Assembly (NCBI GenBank): GCA_910585815.1 | Contig: CAJUFJ010000007.1 | Span: 11,193 to 75,192 of the forward strand | Source of the DNA: an uncultured Oscillospiraceae bacterium | GTDB lineage: Bacteria; Bacillota; Clostridia; Oscillospirales; Oscillospiraceae | Direction of reading: 5' to 3' | Length of the DNA stretch: 64,000 nucleotides | Shown: positions 7,370 through 15,088 of the stretch, one piece after another | Numbering within the stretch: the first letter of the stretch is position 1 | How the letters are laid out: every line of letters starts with the position of its first letter | Translations under genes and position numbers: made by a program | The notes under the pieces: model-generated | The model's database searches: none | What the model was told of the DNA's origin: nothing | The model's input: the letters and a program-made list of their open reading frames with translations, nothing else

Positions 7370-9308
7370 CACCCTTAACGACTATATCGCCCTGCTGGAG
7401 GAGCGCTCCCTGCTGGCCGCGCCGGTCCCCGATTCCTTGGACCGGTCCGCCGCCGTGGAGCTGGTGTCCTACGACTCCCGGGAGGTGGTCCCCGGCACGC
7501 TGTTTCTCTGCAAGGGGGCTCACTTTAAAGAGGAGTTCCTGCAAATGGCCCGGGACAGGGGGGCCATCGCCTGCGTGAGCGAGCAGCCCTACCCGTCCGT
7601 CAACCTGCCCTGTCTTCAGGTAAACGATATGCGCCTGACCATCGCCCCCCTGGCCGACCTGTTTTTTGACCACCCCTCAGGCAGACTGAAGGTGATCGGC
7701 CTGACGGGCACCAAGGGCAAATCCTCCACCGCCTACTACCTGAAGCACATTCTGGATGACTATATGGCGGAGAAAAGGGGGGCGGAGAGCGGCATCATCT
7801 CCTCCATCGACACCTACGACGGGGTGGAGCGGTTCGAGTCCCACATCACCACCCCCGACGCCCTGGACCTCCAGCGCCACTTTGCCCGCGCGGTGGAGGC
7901 CGGGCTGGAGTACCTCACCATGGAGGTGTCCAGCCAGGCCTTAAAGTACCACCGCTCCCTGTGCACCGACTTTGCCGCCGCCGCCTTCCTCAACATCGGC
8001 TACGACCACATCTCCCCCATTGAGCACACCGACTTTGAGGACTATTTTTCCGCAAAACTGCGGATTTTTGCCCAGGGACAGATTAACTGCGTCAACCTGG
8101 ACTGCGACCACGCTAACCGCATCCTGTCCGCCGCCCGGGCGGCGGGGGCCCCGGTGTACACCTTCTCCCAGCGGGACCCGGAGGCCGACGTCTACGCCTC
8201 CCAGGTGCGCAAGCGGGGGGAGGACATCCTGTTTCAGGTGCGCACCCGGCGGTATGAACGGGAGTTCCGGCTCACCATGCCGGGGCTGTTTAACGTGGAA
8301 AATGCCCTGGCCGCCATCGCGGTGTGTGAGGGGCTGCAAATTCCCCAGCGGCACATCTACGCCGGCCTGGCCAAGGCCCGGGTGCCGGGGCGGATGGAGG
8401 TGTTCTCCAATGCGGACAATACTGTCACCGCTCTGGTGGACTACGCCCACAACCGCATGTCCTTCGAAACCCTGTTCCGCTCCGTCCAGGCCGAGTACCC
8501 CGGGCGGCGAATTGTGACGGTTTTTGGCTGTCCCGGCCTGAAGGCCTTGGACCGCCGCCGGGACCTGGGGGAAATTTCGGGAAAATACTCCGACCTGGTG
8601 GTCCTCACCGAGGAGGACAGCGGGGAGGAGGACACCCTGTCCATCTGCCAACAGATTGCCGCCCACGTGGCGGAGCAGGGGGGAGCGTACCGCATCGAGC
8701 CCAACCGGGGGGAGGCCATCCGCCAGGCCGTTTTAAGCTGTGACCGGCCCTCCATCCTTCTCATCACCGGCAAGGGCCGGGAGACCCGGCAGAAGCGGGG
8801 GAGGGAGTATGTGGAGGTGCCCACCGATGTGGAGTACGTCCAGACCTTTTTGCGGGAGTACGACGGAGCCCGCGCCCCGGACGGCATGGACCGGGTGCGC
8901 AGCCTGCTGGAGCTGCTGCCCGCCCTGAAGCGGCACGCAGGCAAGCGACTGGCTGTGCGGTGCGCCGCGCCGGGGGAGGCGCTCCTCCAGGACCTGGACG
9001 CCCTGCGGACGGTGGGGATGGATGCGGCCTTGATCGCCCCGGAGGAGGCGGTCCCACAGGGGACGGACTATCTGGTGTCCTTCGCCCCTCTGGAGACGGA
9101 CAGCCCCGTGCCGGGCCGGGTGGACGCCAAACGGGCGGAGGAGCTGCTGGGAACCCTCAGCGGCAATCCGGCCGCCGCCGTCCGGCGCTGTCTGGACGCC
9201 CTCGCCGCCGGAGCAGAGGAGGCCGCCGTGCTGGACAGCACAGCCGAACATGCCCTGCTGCTGTATATGCTGGACCAGCCAGTCCAGGGGATGATTATTT
9301 CCAGATAA
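7362..9308 (+). CDS. MurE-like Mur ligase fused to a degenerate acetylglutamate-kinase-like domain
   Basis: A 648-residue protein. Residues 1 to about 497 form a complete Mur ligase: SYDSREV, the P-loop GTKGKSST near 116, the ITTPDALDLQ motif typical of MurE, and VDYAHN and FGCPG motifs. The residues that read DNPR in diaminopimelate-adding MurE read EEDSG here. Residues 508-648 match the two ends of N-acetylglutamate kinase (LLELLPALKRHAGKRLAV, QDLDALRTVG; then LDALAAGAEEAAVLD and HALLLYML) but lack the catalytic lysine, the glycine loop and about 100 central residues. The GTG at 7362 is nine bases from AAGCGAGG; another at 7353 is too close. It ends the D-Asp cluster. The third amino acid added is unknown. 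Confidence 0.85.
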   Translation: MKHTLNDYIALLEERSLLAAPVPDSLDRSAAVELVSYDSREVVPGTLFLCKGAHFKEEFLQMARDRGAIACVSEQPYPSVNLPCLQVNDMRLTIAPLADLFFDHPSGRLKVIGLTGTKGKSSTAYYLKHILDDYMAEKRGAESGIISSIDTYDGVERFESHITTPDALDLQRHFARAVEAGLEYLTMEVSSQALKYHRSLCTDFAAAAFLNIGYDHISPIEHTDFEDYFSAKLRIFAQGQINCVNLDCDHANRILSAARAAGAPVYTFSQRDPEADVYASQVRKRGEDILFQVRTRRYEREFRLTMPGLFNVENALAAIAVCEGLQIPQRHIYAGLAKARVPGRMEVFSNADNTVTALVDYAHNRMSFETLFRSVQAEYPGRRIVTVFGCPGLKALDRRRDLGEISGKYSDLVVLTEEDSGEEDTLSICQQIAAHVAEQGGAYRIEPNRGEAIRQAVLSCDRPSILLITGKGRETRQKRGREYVEVPTDVEYVQTFLREYDGARAPDGMDRVRSLLELLPALKRHAGKRLAVRCAAPGEALLQDLDALRTVGMDAALIAPEEAVPQGTDYLVSFAPLETDSPVPGRVDAKRAEELLGTLSGNPAAAVRRCLDALAAGAEEAAVLDSTAEHALLLYMLDQPVQGMIISR

Positions 9309-9310
9309 CG

Positions 9311-9342
9311 AAAAGGATGGCTTACTCAGCCATCCTTTTCTC
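9311..9342. terminator. Bidirectional intrinsic terminator
   Basis: AAAAGGATGGC, a 7-base loop and GCCATCCTTTT form a strong hairpin with A and T tracts on either side. It ends the Mur cluster and the convergent ribbon-helix-helix gene, whose stop lies inside it. Confidence 0.85.
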
Positions 9343-9492
9343 ATACTTTTTCAGAAGGTCCTCGATTGCTTCATCAATTAAGCGGGATTTTGGAACCCGT
9401 GTTTTTCTTGAAAGCTCATTGAAAGGCTCCACTAACTCATTTGCCAGAGAAGAAATTAACTTTGTTCTGTTTACAAGATTTGTTCCAGCCAT
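9322..9492 (-). CDS. Ribbon-helix-helix protein, 56 aa (RHH-1)
   Basis: A 56-codon frame MAGTNLVNRTKL... with SLANELVEPFNELSRKTRVP followed by SRLIDEAIEDLLKKYEKRM. The short strand followed by two helices is the ribbon-helix-helix DNA-binding pattern of CopG/Arc-type repressors. The ribosome site AGAGG lies eight bases before the ATG. It diverges from a second such gene at 9626, and TAGT...ACTA palindromes lie between them. It could be a free-standing repressor or an antitoxin whose partner has been lost. No toxin gene is adjacent on this strand. Confidence 0.7.
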   Translation of the reverse strand: MAGTNLVNRTKLISSLANELVEPFNELSRKTRVPKSRLIDEAIEDLLKKYEKRMAE

Positions 9493-9515
9493 ATGCTCGC
9501 CTCTTATGCACTATA

Positions 9516-9609
9516 TAGTTACTACATGATGCAATTAGGTTACCATTAAAAATTCTTTTCGTCAATTACTCACCATCTATTGACTTAGTGGTTACTACCT
9601 AGTATACTA
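9516..9609. promoter_or_regulatory. Three TAGT-n-ACTA palindromes between two RHH genes (operator candidate)
   Basis: TAGTTACTA (9516-9524), TAGTGGTTACTA (9586-9597) and TAGTATACTA (9600-9609). The second lies in the spacer and the third overlaps the -10 of the promoter at 9580-9608. Short palindromes like these suit RHH repressors, so autoregulation is likely. Confidence 0.55.
9580..9608 (+). promoter_or_regulatory. Sigma-A-type promoter for RHH-2
   Basis: TTGACT (9580-9585) and TATACT (9603-9608) with a 17-base spacer, 17 bases before the RHH-2 start codon. It is overlapped by two of the TAGT-n-ACTA palindromes. Confidence 0.75.
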
Positions 9610-9625
9610 TAGGTGGGGTGGTAAT

Positions 9626-9766
9626 ATGAAAAAAGCGGAAAAGAACGTCACGGTGGGAATGTCCCAGGAACTCTACAATACACTGAAACAACTGGCAGAG
9701 GAGGACTGCCGGTCCGTCCCCAGCTACATCCGCATGATTCTGCGGGAACACACGAAGAAAAGATGA
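9626..9766 (+). CDS. Ribbon-helix-helix protein, 46 aa (RHH-2)
   Basis: A 46-codon frame MKKAEKNVTVGMSQELYNTL... ending SYIRMILREHTKKR. The basic start, NVTVGM strand and two helices (QELYNTLKQLAEE; SVPSYIRMILREH) are a minimal RHH DNA-binding domain. A GGTGGGGTGG ribosome site and an excellent promoter precede it, and a terminator follows. It is transcribed away from RHH-1, and the operator-like palindromes over its promoter suggest one or both RHH proteins repress it. A HicAB module follows, convergent to it. Confidence 0.7.
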   Translation: MKKAEKNVTVGMSQELYNTLKQLAEEDCRSVPSYIRMILREHTKKR

Positions 9767-9789
9767 TTTCCGCCCCGGATCGAACATAA

Positions 9790-9815
9790 AAAACCGCCTC
9801 TTTTGGAGGCGGTTT
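9790..9815. terminator. Intrinsic terminator between RHH-2 and hicB
   Basis: AAACCGCCTC, loop TTTT, GGAGGCGGTTT, with A and T tracts at both ends. It serves the converging RHH-2 and hicB genes. Confidence 0.85.
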
Positions 9816-9817
9816 CT

Positions 9818-10204
9818 TCATGGAACACCGAGGCACTGCTTCAGTCCCTCCTGAAGGACCTGCGAGAAGTTAATCCCCGCCTTGACAGCCAGCTCATTGA
9901 GGTAATTGGGGATGGTTACATTTTTCCGCACAGCGCGCATATCATTAGCCCGGCGGTAGGCGTCAAAATCCACCAGAGCAAAGACAGCAATTTCCCCCTC
10001 CCCGCACTTCGGCAGGGCAGAGGAGGCCGGCGGCAGCTCCTGCCCCATATCCTGGAGGGTAATTCCGCACAGGCTGATGGCGTCGGCGGCCATTTCCATC
10101 GCGTCGGCCAAATCCCGGCCTTCGGTGTTGATATTAAAATCCGGGGCATATACCAGATAGCCCCCTTCATTGGGTGTCAGTATAATAGGATACGCAGTTT
10201 TCAC
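9818..10204 (-). CDS. hicB: HicB-type antitoxin
   Basis: A 128-residue antitoxin. The N-terminal YPIILTPNEGGYLVYAPDF is the partly degenerate RNase-H-like HicB fold, with the GRDLADAMEMAADAI helix behind it. The last 45 residues (NVTIPNYLNELAVKAGINFSQVLQEGLKQ) form a DNA-binding helix segment. The start is GTG at 10202-10204, 11 bases after AGGAGG. It is downstream of hicA, the usual toxin-first order, with 19 bases between. HicB would neutralise the HicA RNase and repress the pair's promoter. Confidence 0.88.
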   Translation of the reverse strand: MKTAYPIILTPNEGGYLVYAPDFNINTEGRDLADAMEMAADAISLCGITLQDMGQELPPASSALPKCGEGEIAVFALVDFDAYRRANDMRAVRKNVTIPNYLNELAVKAGINFSQVLQEGLKQCLGVP

Positions 10205-10223
10205 AGCGGGAAGCCTCCTTCCG

Positions 10224-10397
10224 TTATTTCAGACCCCGGCGCCGGATAATCGCCTTGGCGGTCTGCTCGTTGATCTCCTTATGACGAGGAATTGCCTCCA
10301 CCTCTTTGCCGTCTGTCACAATCATGTGGCTGCCGCCCTCCCGGATCAGTCGCCACCCGTTCCTGTTGAACAGCTTCAGTAGATCCCTCTGTTTCAT
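10224..10397 (-). CDS. hicA: HicA-type mRNA interferase toxin
   Basis: A 57-residue double-stranded-RNA-binding-fold toxin that cleaves mRNA. MKQRDLLKLFNRNGWRLIREGGSHMIV shows the conserved Gly-x-Ser-His with catalytic His24, and the end carries IPRHKEINEQTAKAIIRR. The ATG at 10395-10397 is preferred because GGAGTGG lies upstream; a longer in-frame start at 10418 has no clear site. It forms a complete type II toxin-antitoxin module with hicB. Length is normal and no inactivating change is visible. Confidence 0.88.
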   Translation of the reverse strand: MKQRDLLKLFNRNGWRLIREGGSHMIVTDGKEVEAIPRHKEINEQTAKAIIRRRGLK

Positions 10398-10465
10398 TCT
10401 ATCCACTCCACACCACAATTATACGCATCCAATGCACATTTGTCAAATGGGATCTTTACAGTGGT

Positions 10466-11059
10466 TTACCCGTTAAACTTCCCCATCCCCCGGTCGATGC
10501 CCTCAGCCAGGATGCACTCAATGGCGTCGGCGGCCCGTTTGACGGCGGCGTCGATGGCCTTTTTGTCCTCTCCAACGAATTTTCCCAGCACCCAGTCGGC
10601 CATATCGTAATCGGGGTGGGGCTTCTCGCCCACCCCCACCCGCAGGCGGGGGAACTGGTCGGTACCCAGGTGCTGGATGATGTTTTTCAGCCCGTTGTGC
10701 CCCCCGGCGGAGCCCTTCACCCGGATGCGCAGCCGGCCCACTGGCAGGGCGGTGTCGTCGGACACCACCAGCACCCGGTCGGGGGGAATTTTGTAAAAAT
10801 CCGCCGCCTGGCGCACCGCCTCCCCGGACAGATTCATATAGGTGATGGGCTTCATCACCAGCACCTTCTCCCCGGAAATGGTCAGCACATTGGTCAGCGC
10901 CTTGAATTTCAGCCGCTGGATGGGCTTTCTCTGGCGCTCGGCCACCTCGTCGGCCACCATAAAGCCCACATTGTGCCGGGTGTTCTCATACTTGTCCCCG
11001 GGATTGCCCAGGCAGACCAGCAGCCAGCTGACGCCGCCGCTGTCTTTTTTGAAAAACAT
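10466..11059 (-). CDS. pth: Peptidyl-tRNA hydrolase
   Basis: A 197-residue enzyme that frees tRNA from stalled peptidyl-tRNA. LLVCLGNPGDKYENTRHNVGF holds the catalytic histidine (NTRHN); MKPITYMNLSGEAV, VSDDTALPVGRLR and GSAGGHNGLKNI are the other signatures. The usual VHDD is VSDD here, a mild variation. The ATG at 11059 is chosen for GCGAGGAAACAG upstream. It is the last of glmU-like, prs and pth, the same order as glmU-prs-pth in Bacillus, with a small inverted repeat between prs and pth. Confidence 0.95.
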   Translation of the reverse strand: MFFKKDSGGVSWLLVCLGNPGDKYENTRHNVGFMVADEVAERQRKPIQRLKFKALTNVLTISGEKVLVMKPITYMNLSGEAVRQAADFYKIPPDRVLVVSDDTALPVGRLRIRVKGSAGGHNGLKNIIQHLGTDQFPRLRVGVGEKPHPDYDMADWVLGKFVGEDKKAIDAAVKRAADAIECILAEGIDRGMGKFNG

Positions 11060-11092
11060 GTCTGTTTCCTCGCTTCTCTTGAAATAGCCGTC

Positions 11093-11111
11093 TGTAGGGG
11101 CCGCCCCTACA
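11093..11111. repeat. Minimal TGTAGGG palindrome, copy 2
   Basis: TGTAGGGG, three bases, CCCCTACA. This is the ends of the TGTAGGG element joined with no interior, in the pth-prs gap. Confidence 0.7.
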
Positions 11112-11163
11112 GGCATACGCAAAACAAAGGGGACAGGCAAACGCCCGCCCCCTTGAAACATAT

Positions 11164-12147
11164 TTACAGGAACAGGGGAGACACGGAGGTCTCCATGTAG
11201 ATGTGGCTGATGGCCTCGGCAAAGAGGTGGGCCACCGAGATGTAGCGCAGCTTGTCGCATTGGACATCGGGCTTGGCGGGGATGGTGTTGAGGAAAACCA
11301 CTTCGTCCAGCGCGCTCTCGTTGATGCGGCGGATGGCGGGGCCCGACAGGATGCCGTGGGTGGCGCAGGCGGTGACGTCTCTGGCGCCGCCGATCTCCAC
11401 CAGGGCCTTGGCGGCGTGGCACAGGGAGCCGCCGGTGTCCACCATGTCGTCCAGCAGGATGACCCGCTTGTCCCGCACGTCACCGATGATGTTCATGACC
11501 TCGGAGGAATTGGCCTTCTGCCGGCGCTTGTCCACAATGGCCAGGGGCATATTCAGCTTCTGGGCGAATGCCCGGGCCCGGGCCACAGAGCCCACGTCAG
11601 GGGAGACCACCATGGTGTCCTCGTGGTCGTCCTTGAACTTGCGGTTGAAGTAGTCCACAAAGATGGGGGAGCCCAGCATGTTGTCCACGGGGATGTCGAA
11701 GAAGCCCTGGATCTGGTTGGCGTGGAGGTCCATGGTGAGCACCCGGTCGGCGCCGGCGGTGGTGATCAGGTTGGCCACCAGCTTGGCGGAGATGGGGTCC
11801 CGGGGCTTGGTCTTCCGGTCCTGCCGGGCGTAGCCGAAGTAGGGGATCACGGCGGTGATCCGGCCGGCGGACGCCCGCTTCAGGGCGTCGATGATGATAA
11901 GCAGCTCCATCAGAGCGTCGTTTACGGTGTTGAGCTGGCCATCCTTTACGAAGGAGCAGGTGGACTGGACCACGAAGACGTCGGAGCCCCGGACGGTCTC
12001 ATAGATGGAGACAAAGTTCTCCCCGTCGGAGAAAGCGCCCACCTCTGAATTTCCCAGAGGTATTCCCAGCTCCTTGCAGATATCTCTGGCCAGAGCGGGG
12101 TTGGAGTTGCCCGTGATGACTTTGATGTCCTTTCCATGTGCAATCAT
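11164..12147 (-). CDS. prs: Ribose-phosphate pyrophosphokinase (PRPP synthase)
   Basis: A 327-residue PRPP synthase that makes the activated ribose used for nucleotide, histidine and tryptophan synthesis and by the phosphoribosyltransferase encoded at 34.8 kb. Seen are GAFSDGE (flexible-loop side), IPYFGYARQDRK, the metal-binding MDLHANQIQGFFDIP, and the PRPP loop VILLDDMVDTGGSL. The ATG follows GGAGGATTACGAA. It lies 72 bases downstream of the glmU-like gene, conserved Firmicute synteny. Length is slightly above the usual 315 residues, with no missing motif. Confidence 0.97.
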   Translation of the reverse strand: MIAHGKDIKVITGNSNPALARDICKELGIPLGNSEVGAFSDGENFVSIYETVRGSDVFVVQSTCSFVKDGQLNTVNDALMELLIIIDALKRASAGRITAVIPYFGYARQDRKTKPRDPISAKLVANLITTAGADRVLTMDLHANQIQGFFDIPVDNMLGSPIFVDYFNRKFKDDHEDTMVVSPDVGSVARARAFAQKLNMPLAIVDKRRQKANSSEVMNIIGDVRDKRVILLDDMVDTGGSLCHAAKALVEIGGARDVTACATHGILSGPAIRRINESALDEVVFLNTIPAKPDVQCDKLRYISVAHLFAEAISHIYMETSVSPLFL

Positions 12148-12219
12148 TTCGTAATCCTCCCGTTTTTTTGTCGGCCCTGGGGCCGCTTTTCTCTTTCCCT
12201 TTTTGGCGAGGTCTCTCCC

Positions 12220-12903
12220 TCACCCATTCCCTTTTCGTATGCGGTTTTCTCCGGCCCAGCCCGCCTTCATCTCCTGGCGGGCCCGGCCGATGGCCAGCGC
12301 GTCCCCCGGGACGTCCTCCGTCACGGTGGTACCGGCGGCGATAAAGGCCCCGTCCTCCACGGACACCGGGGCGATGAAATTGGTGTTGCAGCCCACAAAC
12401 ACATGGCTGCCGATGGTGGTGCGGTGCTTGTGGAAGCCGTCGTAGTTGCAGGTGATGGTGCCGCAGCCGAAGTTGCAGTCCTCGCCCACGTCGCTGTCCC
12501 CCACATAGGTGAGGTGGGCCATCTTGGTCCCCCGGCCCAGGTTGCAGTTTTTCAGCTGGACAAAGGCCCCGATTTTGGAGCCCTCCCCCACCACGCAGTG
12601 GGGACGGATGTGGGTATAGGGGCCGATCTGGCAGTCCGCCCGGAGCACGCTCTCCTCACACTGGGAGGCGTTGACGGTGCATCCGTCCTCCACGGTGGAG
12701 TCGGTAATCATGGTCTGGGGGCCGATGCAGCAGTTTTTCCCGATCACCGTCTTCCCCCGGAGGATGGTGCCGGGGAGGAGTAGCGTGCCCGCCCCCACGG
12801 TGACCCCCTCCTCCACATAGACGGCGGCGGGGTCCATCATAATCACGCCCGTTTCCAGCAGCTGTTCCCGCTTGGCCTGAAGCGCGGCCGAATAATCGTT
12901 CAT
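12220..12903 (-). CDS. GlmU acetyltransferase-domain protein without the pyrophosphorylase domain
   Basis: A 227-residue left-handed beta-helix protein equal to the C-terminal half of GlmU, which acetylates glucosamine-1-phosphate. Hexapeptide repeats run from about residue 30 to 200. IGPYTHIRPH, LKNCNLGRGTKMAHLTYVGD, GAGTITCNYDG-type and IAAGTTVT motifs keep the catalytic His and Tyr seen in GlmU. The N-terminal uridylyltransferase domain is absent, and the short N-terminus with a perfect GGGAGG site shows that the gene is not a fragment. It sits upstream of prs, where full-length glmU is found in Bacillus. The pyrophosphorylase step must be encoded elsewhere or the substrate may differ. Confidence 0.85.
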   Translation of the reverse strand: MNDYSAALQAKREQLLETGVIMMDPAAVYVEEGVTVGAGTLLLPGTILRGKTVIGKNCCIGPQTMITDSTVEDGCTVNASQCEESVLRADCQIGPYTHIRPHCVVGEGSKIGAFVQLKNCNLGRGTKMAHLTYVGDSDVGEDCNFGCGTITCNYDGFHKHRTTIGSHVFVGCNTNFIAPVSVEDGAFIAAGTTVTEDVPGDALAIGRARQEMKAGWAGENRIRKGNG

Positions 12904-13086
12904 TCTGTTCCTCCCATATCAGCCTGACAGGCGGAGGGCCCGGTCTTTGCCGCCTGTAATTCCGTTTACAAAGTTTCCCATCGGGCATTATAACACAGTT
13001 TCCGCTTTTTTTCCACCATCAGGGAATTATTTTCAAAAAGTTTAAATTGCCGCTTTTTCATCGGAATCATTCCAAATCCGACAAAA

Positions 13087-13115
13087 ACCGCCCTCCACAG
13101 TCTATGGAAGGCGGT
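13087..13115 (-). terminator. Terminator of the HD-domain gene
   Basis: ACCGCCCTCCA and TGGAAGGCGGT pair around a 7-base loop; on the minus strand GGCGGT is followed by TTTTG. It lies just past the HD-gene stop. Confidence 0.65.
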
Positions 13116-13128
13116 CATCTGTCTTTTG

Positions 13129-13638
13129 TCAGCAGGCGGGCGCCAGCGGGCGCACTCCAAGCCGCTCCCGCAGCCTAGAGGGCCGGCAGACCCGGGACAT
13201 CTCCAGCCCGGCGCAGACCGTGTCCACCAGGTCCACCATCCAGGCCTCCAGCGACCGGGGCAGCGCGCCGCCCAGGGGCCACATGTGGGAGAGGATGATG
13301 TTCTGCTCCTTGTCGGAGAGGGGGGTGAGGGCGGCGGCGTTCCGGGCGGCGAACCGGGGGTGGTCGAAGCACTGGTTACCCGGGTGGGCCGATTTGTCCC
13401 TGGAGTCGTAGAGGTACAGGTCGTGAAGCAGGGCGCCCCGGACGGCAGCGTGCACATCCATGCGGAGCAGCCGGGCCACCCGGTAGGTGCTGAAGGCCAC
13501 GAACAGGGAGTGGTCCAGGGTAGTTACCGGCCCGTGGTGCTTCCACCGGCCCATCATCCGCACCGGCTCGGAGTCCAGCAGTTCCCTGGTCAGCTCCACA
13601 AACTCCCGCTCCCGCAGCTTACGGCTTAAACGGCTCAT
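13129..13638 (-). CDS. HD-domain hydrolase
   Basis: A 169-residue HD-superfamily protein. Metal-binding residues appear in order as LDHSLFVA (His), ALLHDLYLYD (HD pair), ILSHMWPLG (His) and MVDLVDTVCAG (Asp). Such small HD proteins are phosphohydrolases acting on nucleotides or phosphorylated metabolites. The start at 13638 has only a weak AAGGACTGATT site. It stands alone between proA and the glmU-prs-pth group, with its own terminator. The substrate is not predictable. Confidence 0.82.
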   Translation of the reverse strand: MSRLSRKLREREFVELTRELLDSEPVRMMGRWKHHGPVTTLDHSLFVAFSTYRVARLLRMDVHAAVRGALLHDLYLYDSRDKSAHPGNQCFDHPRFAARNAAALTPLSDKEQNIILSHMWPLGGALPRSLEAWMVDLVDTVCAGLEMSRVCRPSRLRERLGVRPLAPAC

Positions 13639-13745
13639 TGGAATCAGTCCTTTCGTCGTAATCGCAGGGTGTCCCCCGCGCAGTTGATTCTGACCCCATC
13701 ATACACTATCTTCGCACCGTTGTCATCTGAGAATTTTTTACAATT

Positions 13746-14993
13746 TTACCGGGTCTGCCCCGCTCCTTTTATCACAAATTTGAAGGAACACAGCTCTCCC
13801 AGGCCCAAAGGGCCCCTTGCGTGCAACTTTTGGGTGGAAATCCCCATTTCGCAGCCCAGGCCGAATTCCCCGCCGTCGGTGAAGCGGGTGGAGGCGTTCC
13901 AGTAGACGGCGGCGCTGTCCACCCGTGCCAGGAAGGCGTGGGCCGCCCTCTCGTCGCCGGTGACAATGGCCTCGGAGTGGCCGGTGGAGTGGGCGGCGAT
14001 GTGGCCCACGGCCTCCTCCAGGCTGTCCACCACCCTAAGGGCCAGGATGTAGTCCAGAAATTCGGTGTCAAAGTCGGCGGGCCCGGCGGGGGTGCCGTCG
14101 ATGATCTTGGCCGCTTCCGGGTCCAGCCGCAGCTGGACCGGGTGGCCGAAGCGGTTGTGCTCCAGCCGCTCCTTCAGCTTGGGCAGAAACTCCCCGGCCA
14201 CGTCCCGGTGAACCAGGCAGACCTCGGCGGCGTTGCACACGCTGGGCCGGGAGCACTTGGCGTTCTCGAGGATGTCCAGGGCCATGTCCTGATCGGCCCA
14301 CCTGTCCACATAGACGTGGCAGATGCCGGTGCCTGTCTCCAGCACGGGGACGGCGGCGTTGTCCACGCAGGCCCGGATCAGCCCCGCGCCCCCCCGGGGG
14401 ATGAGCAGGTCCACCAGCCCCCGGGCGGCCATCAGCTCGTTGGCGGAGGCCCGGGAGGTGTCCACCACCAGCTGGAGGGCGTCGGGGGACAGGCCGGCGG
14501 TGGAAAGCCCCTCCTTCAAAGCGGCCACAATGGCGGCGGCGGAGCGGTGGGCCTCCTTGCCCCCCCGCAGCACGCAGGCGGAGCCCGCTTTCAGGGCCAG
14601 GGCGGCGGCGTCGCTGGTGACGTTGGGCCGGGACTCGTAAATAATGGCGATTACCCCCATGGGGACGGCGGTCTTCTCGATGACCAGCCCGTTGGGCCGC
14701 TCCACCCGGCTGAGGACCGCCCCCACCGGGTCGGGCAGCTCCGCCACCTCCCGCAGGCCGGCGGCCATGCCGGCAATTCGGTCGGGACTGAGGGCCAGCC
14801 GGTCCAGCATTACCTCGGAGATGGTCCCCCGGGCCGCCTCCAGGTCCAGGGCGTTGGCGGCCAGGATGTCGTCACAGCGGGCCTCCAGCGCGTCGGCCAT
14901 GGCCAGCAGGGCCCGGTTTTTGGTTGCCGTGTCCGCCGCCGCCATATCCCACTTGGCCGCCCGGGCTTTTTGGAGCAGTTCCTGTGTTGTCAT
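13746..14993 (-). CDS. proA: Gamma-glutamyl phosphate reductase
   Basis: A 415-residue NADPH-dependent reductase, second step of proline synthesis, converting glutamyl phosphate to glutamate semialdehyde. [23 protein letters not shown], the GGKEAHRSA cofactor region and the catalytic cysteine in [13 protein letters not shown] are present, and the end has [25 protein letters not shown]. It is separated from proB and proC by a transporter/regulator pair and a PARG-like gene, all within 6 kb. The ATG follows GAGGTGACAGAAT. A TGTAGGG element lies just upstream. Confidence 0.96.
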   Translation of the reverse strand: MTTQELLQKARAAKWDMAAADTATKNRALLAMADALEARCDDILAANALDLEAARGTISEVMLDRLALSPDRIAGMAAGLREVAELPDPVGAVLSRVERPNGLVIEKTAVPMGVIAIIYESRPNVTSDAAALALKAGSACVLRGGKEAHRSAAAIVAALKEGLSTAGLSPDALQLVVDTSRASANELMAARGLVDLLIPRGGAGLIRACVDNAAVPVLETGTGICHVYVDRWADQDMALDILENAKCSRPSVCNAAEVCLVHRDVAGEFLPKLKERLEHNRFGHPVQLRLDPEAAKIIDGTPAGPADFDTEFLDYILALRVVDSLEEAVGHIAAHSTGHSEAIVTGDERAAHAFLARVDSAAVYWNASTRFTDGGEFGLGCEMGISTQKLHARGPLGLGELCSFKFVIKGAGQTR

Positions 14994-15013
14994 ATTCTGT
15001 CACCTCAAATTTT

Positions 15014-15081
15014 TGTAGGGGCGGCCTGTGGCCGCCCGTATGTGTTCCGGCTTCTGCGGGCGGCCAAAGGCCGCCCCTACA
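15014..15081. repeat. TGTAGGG-ended double-hairpin element, copy 3
   Basis: TGTAGGGGCGGCC at one end and GGCCGCCCCTACA at the other, each end folding into its own hairpin around a 20-base centre. It lies between proA and the LysE gene. Confidence 0.75.
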
Positions 15082-15088
15082 TGCCCCA

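Noticed and set aside
9322..10397. Prophage or integrative element carrying the RHH genes and HicAB
   Set aside because: No integrase, attachment repeats or phage genes are present; small modules alone do not show an element.
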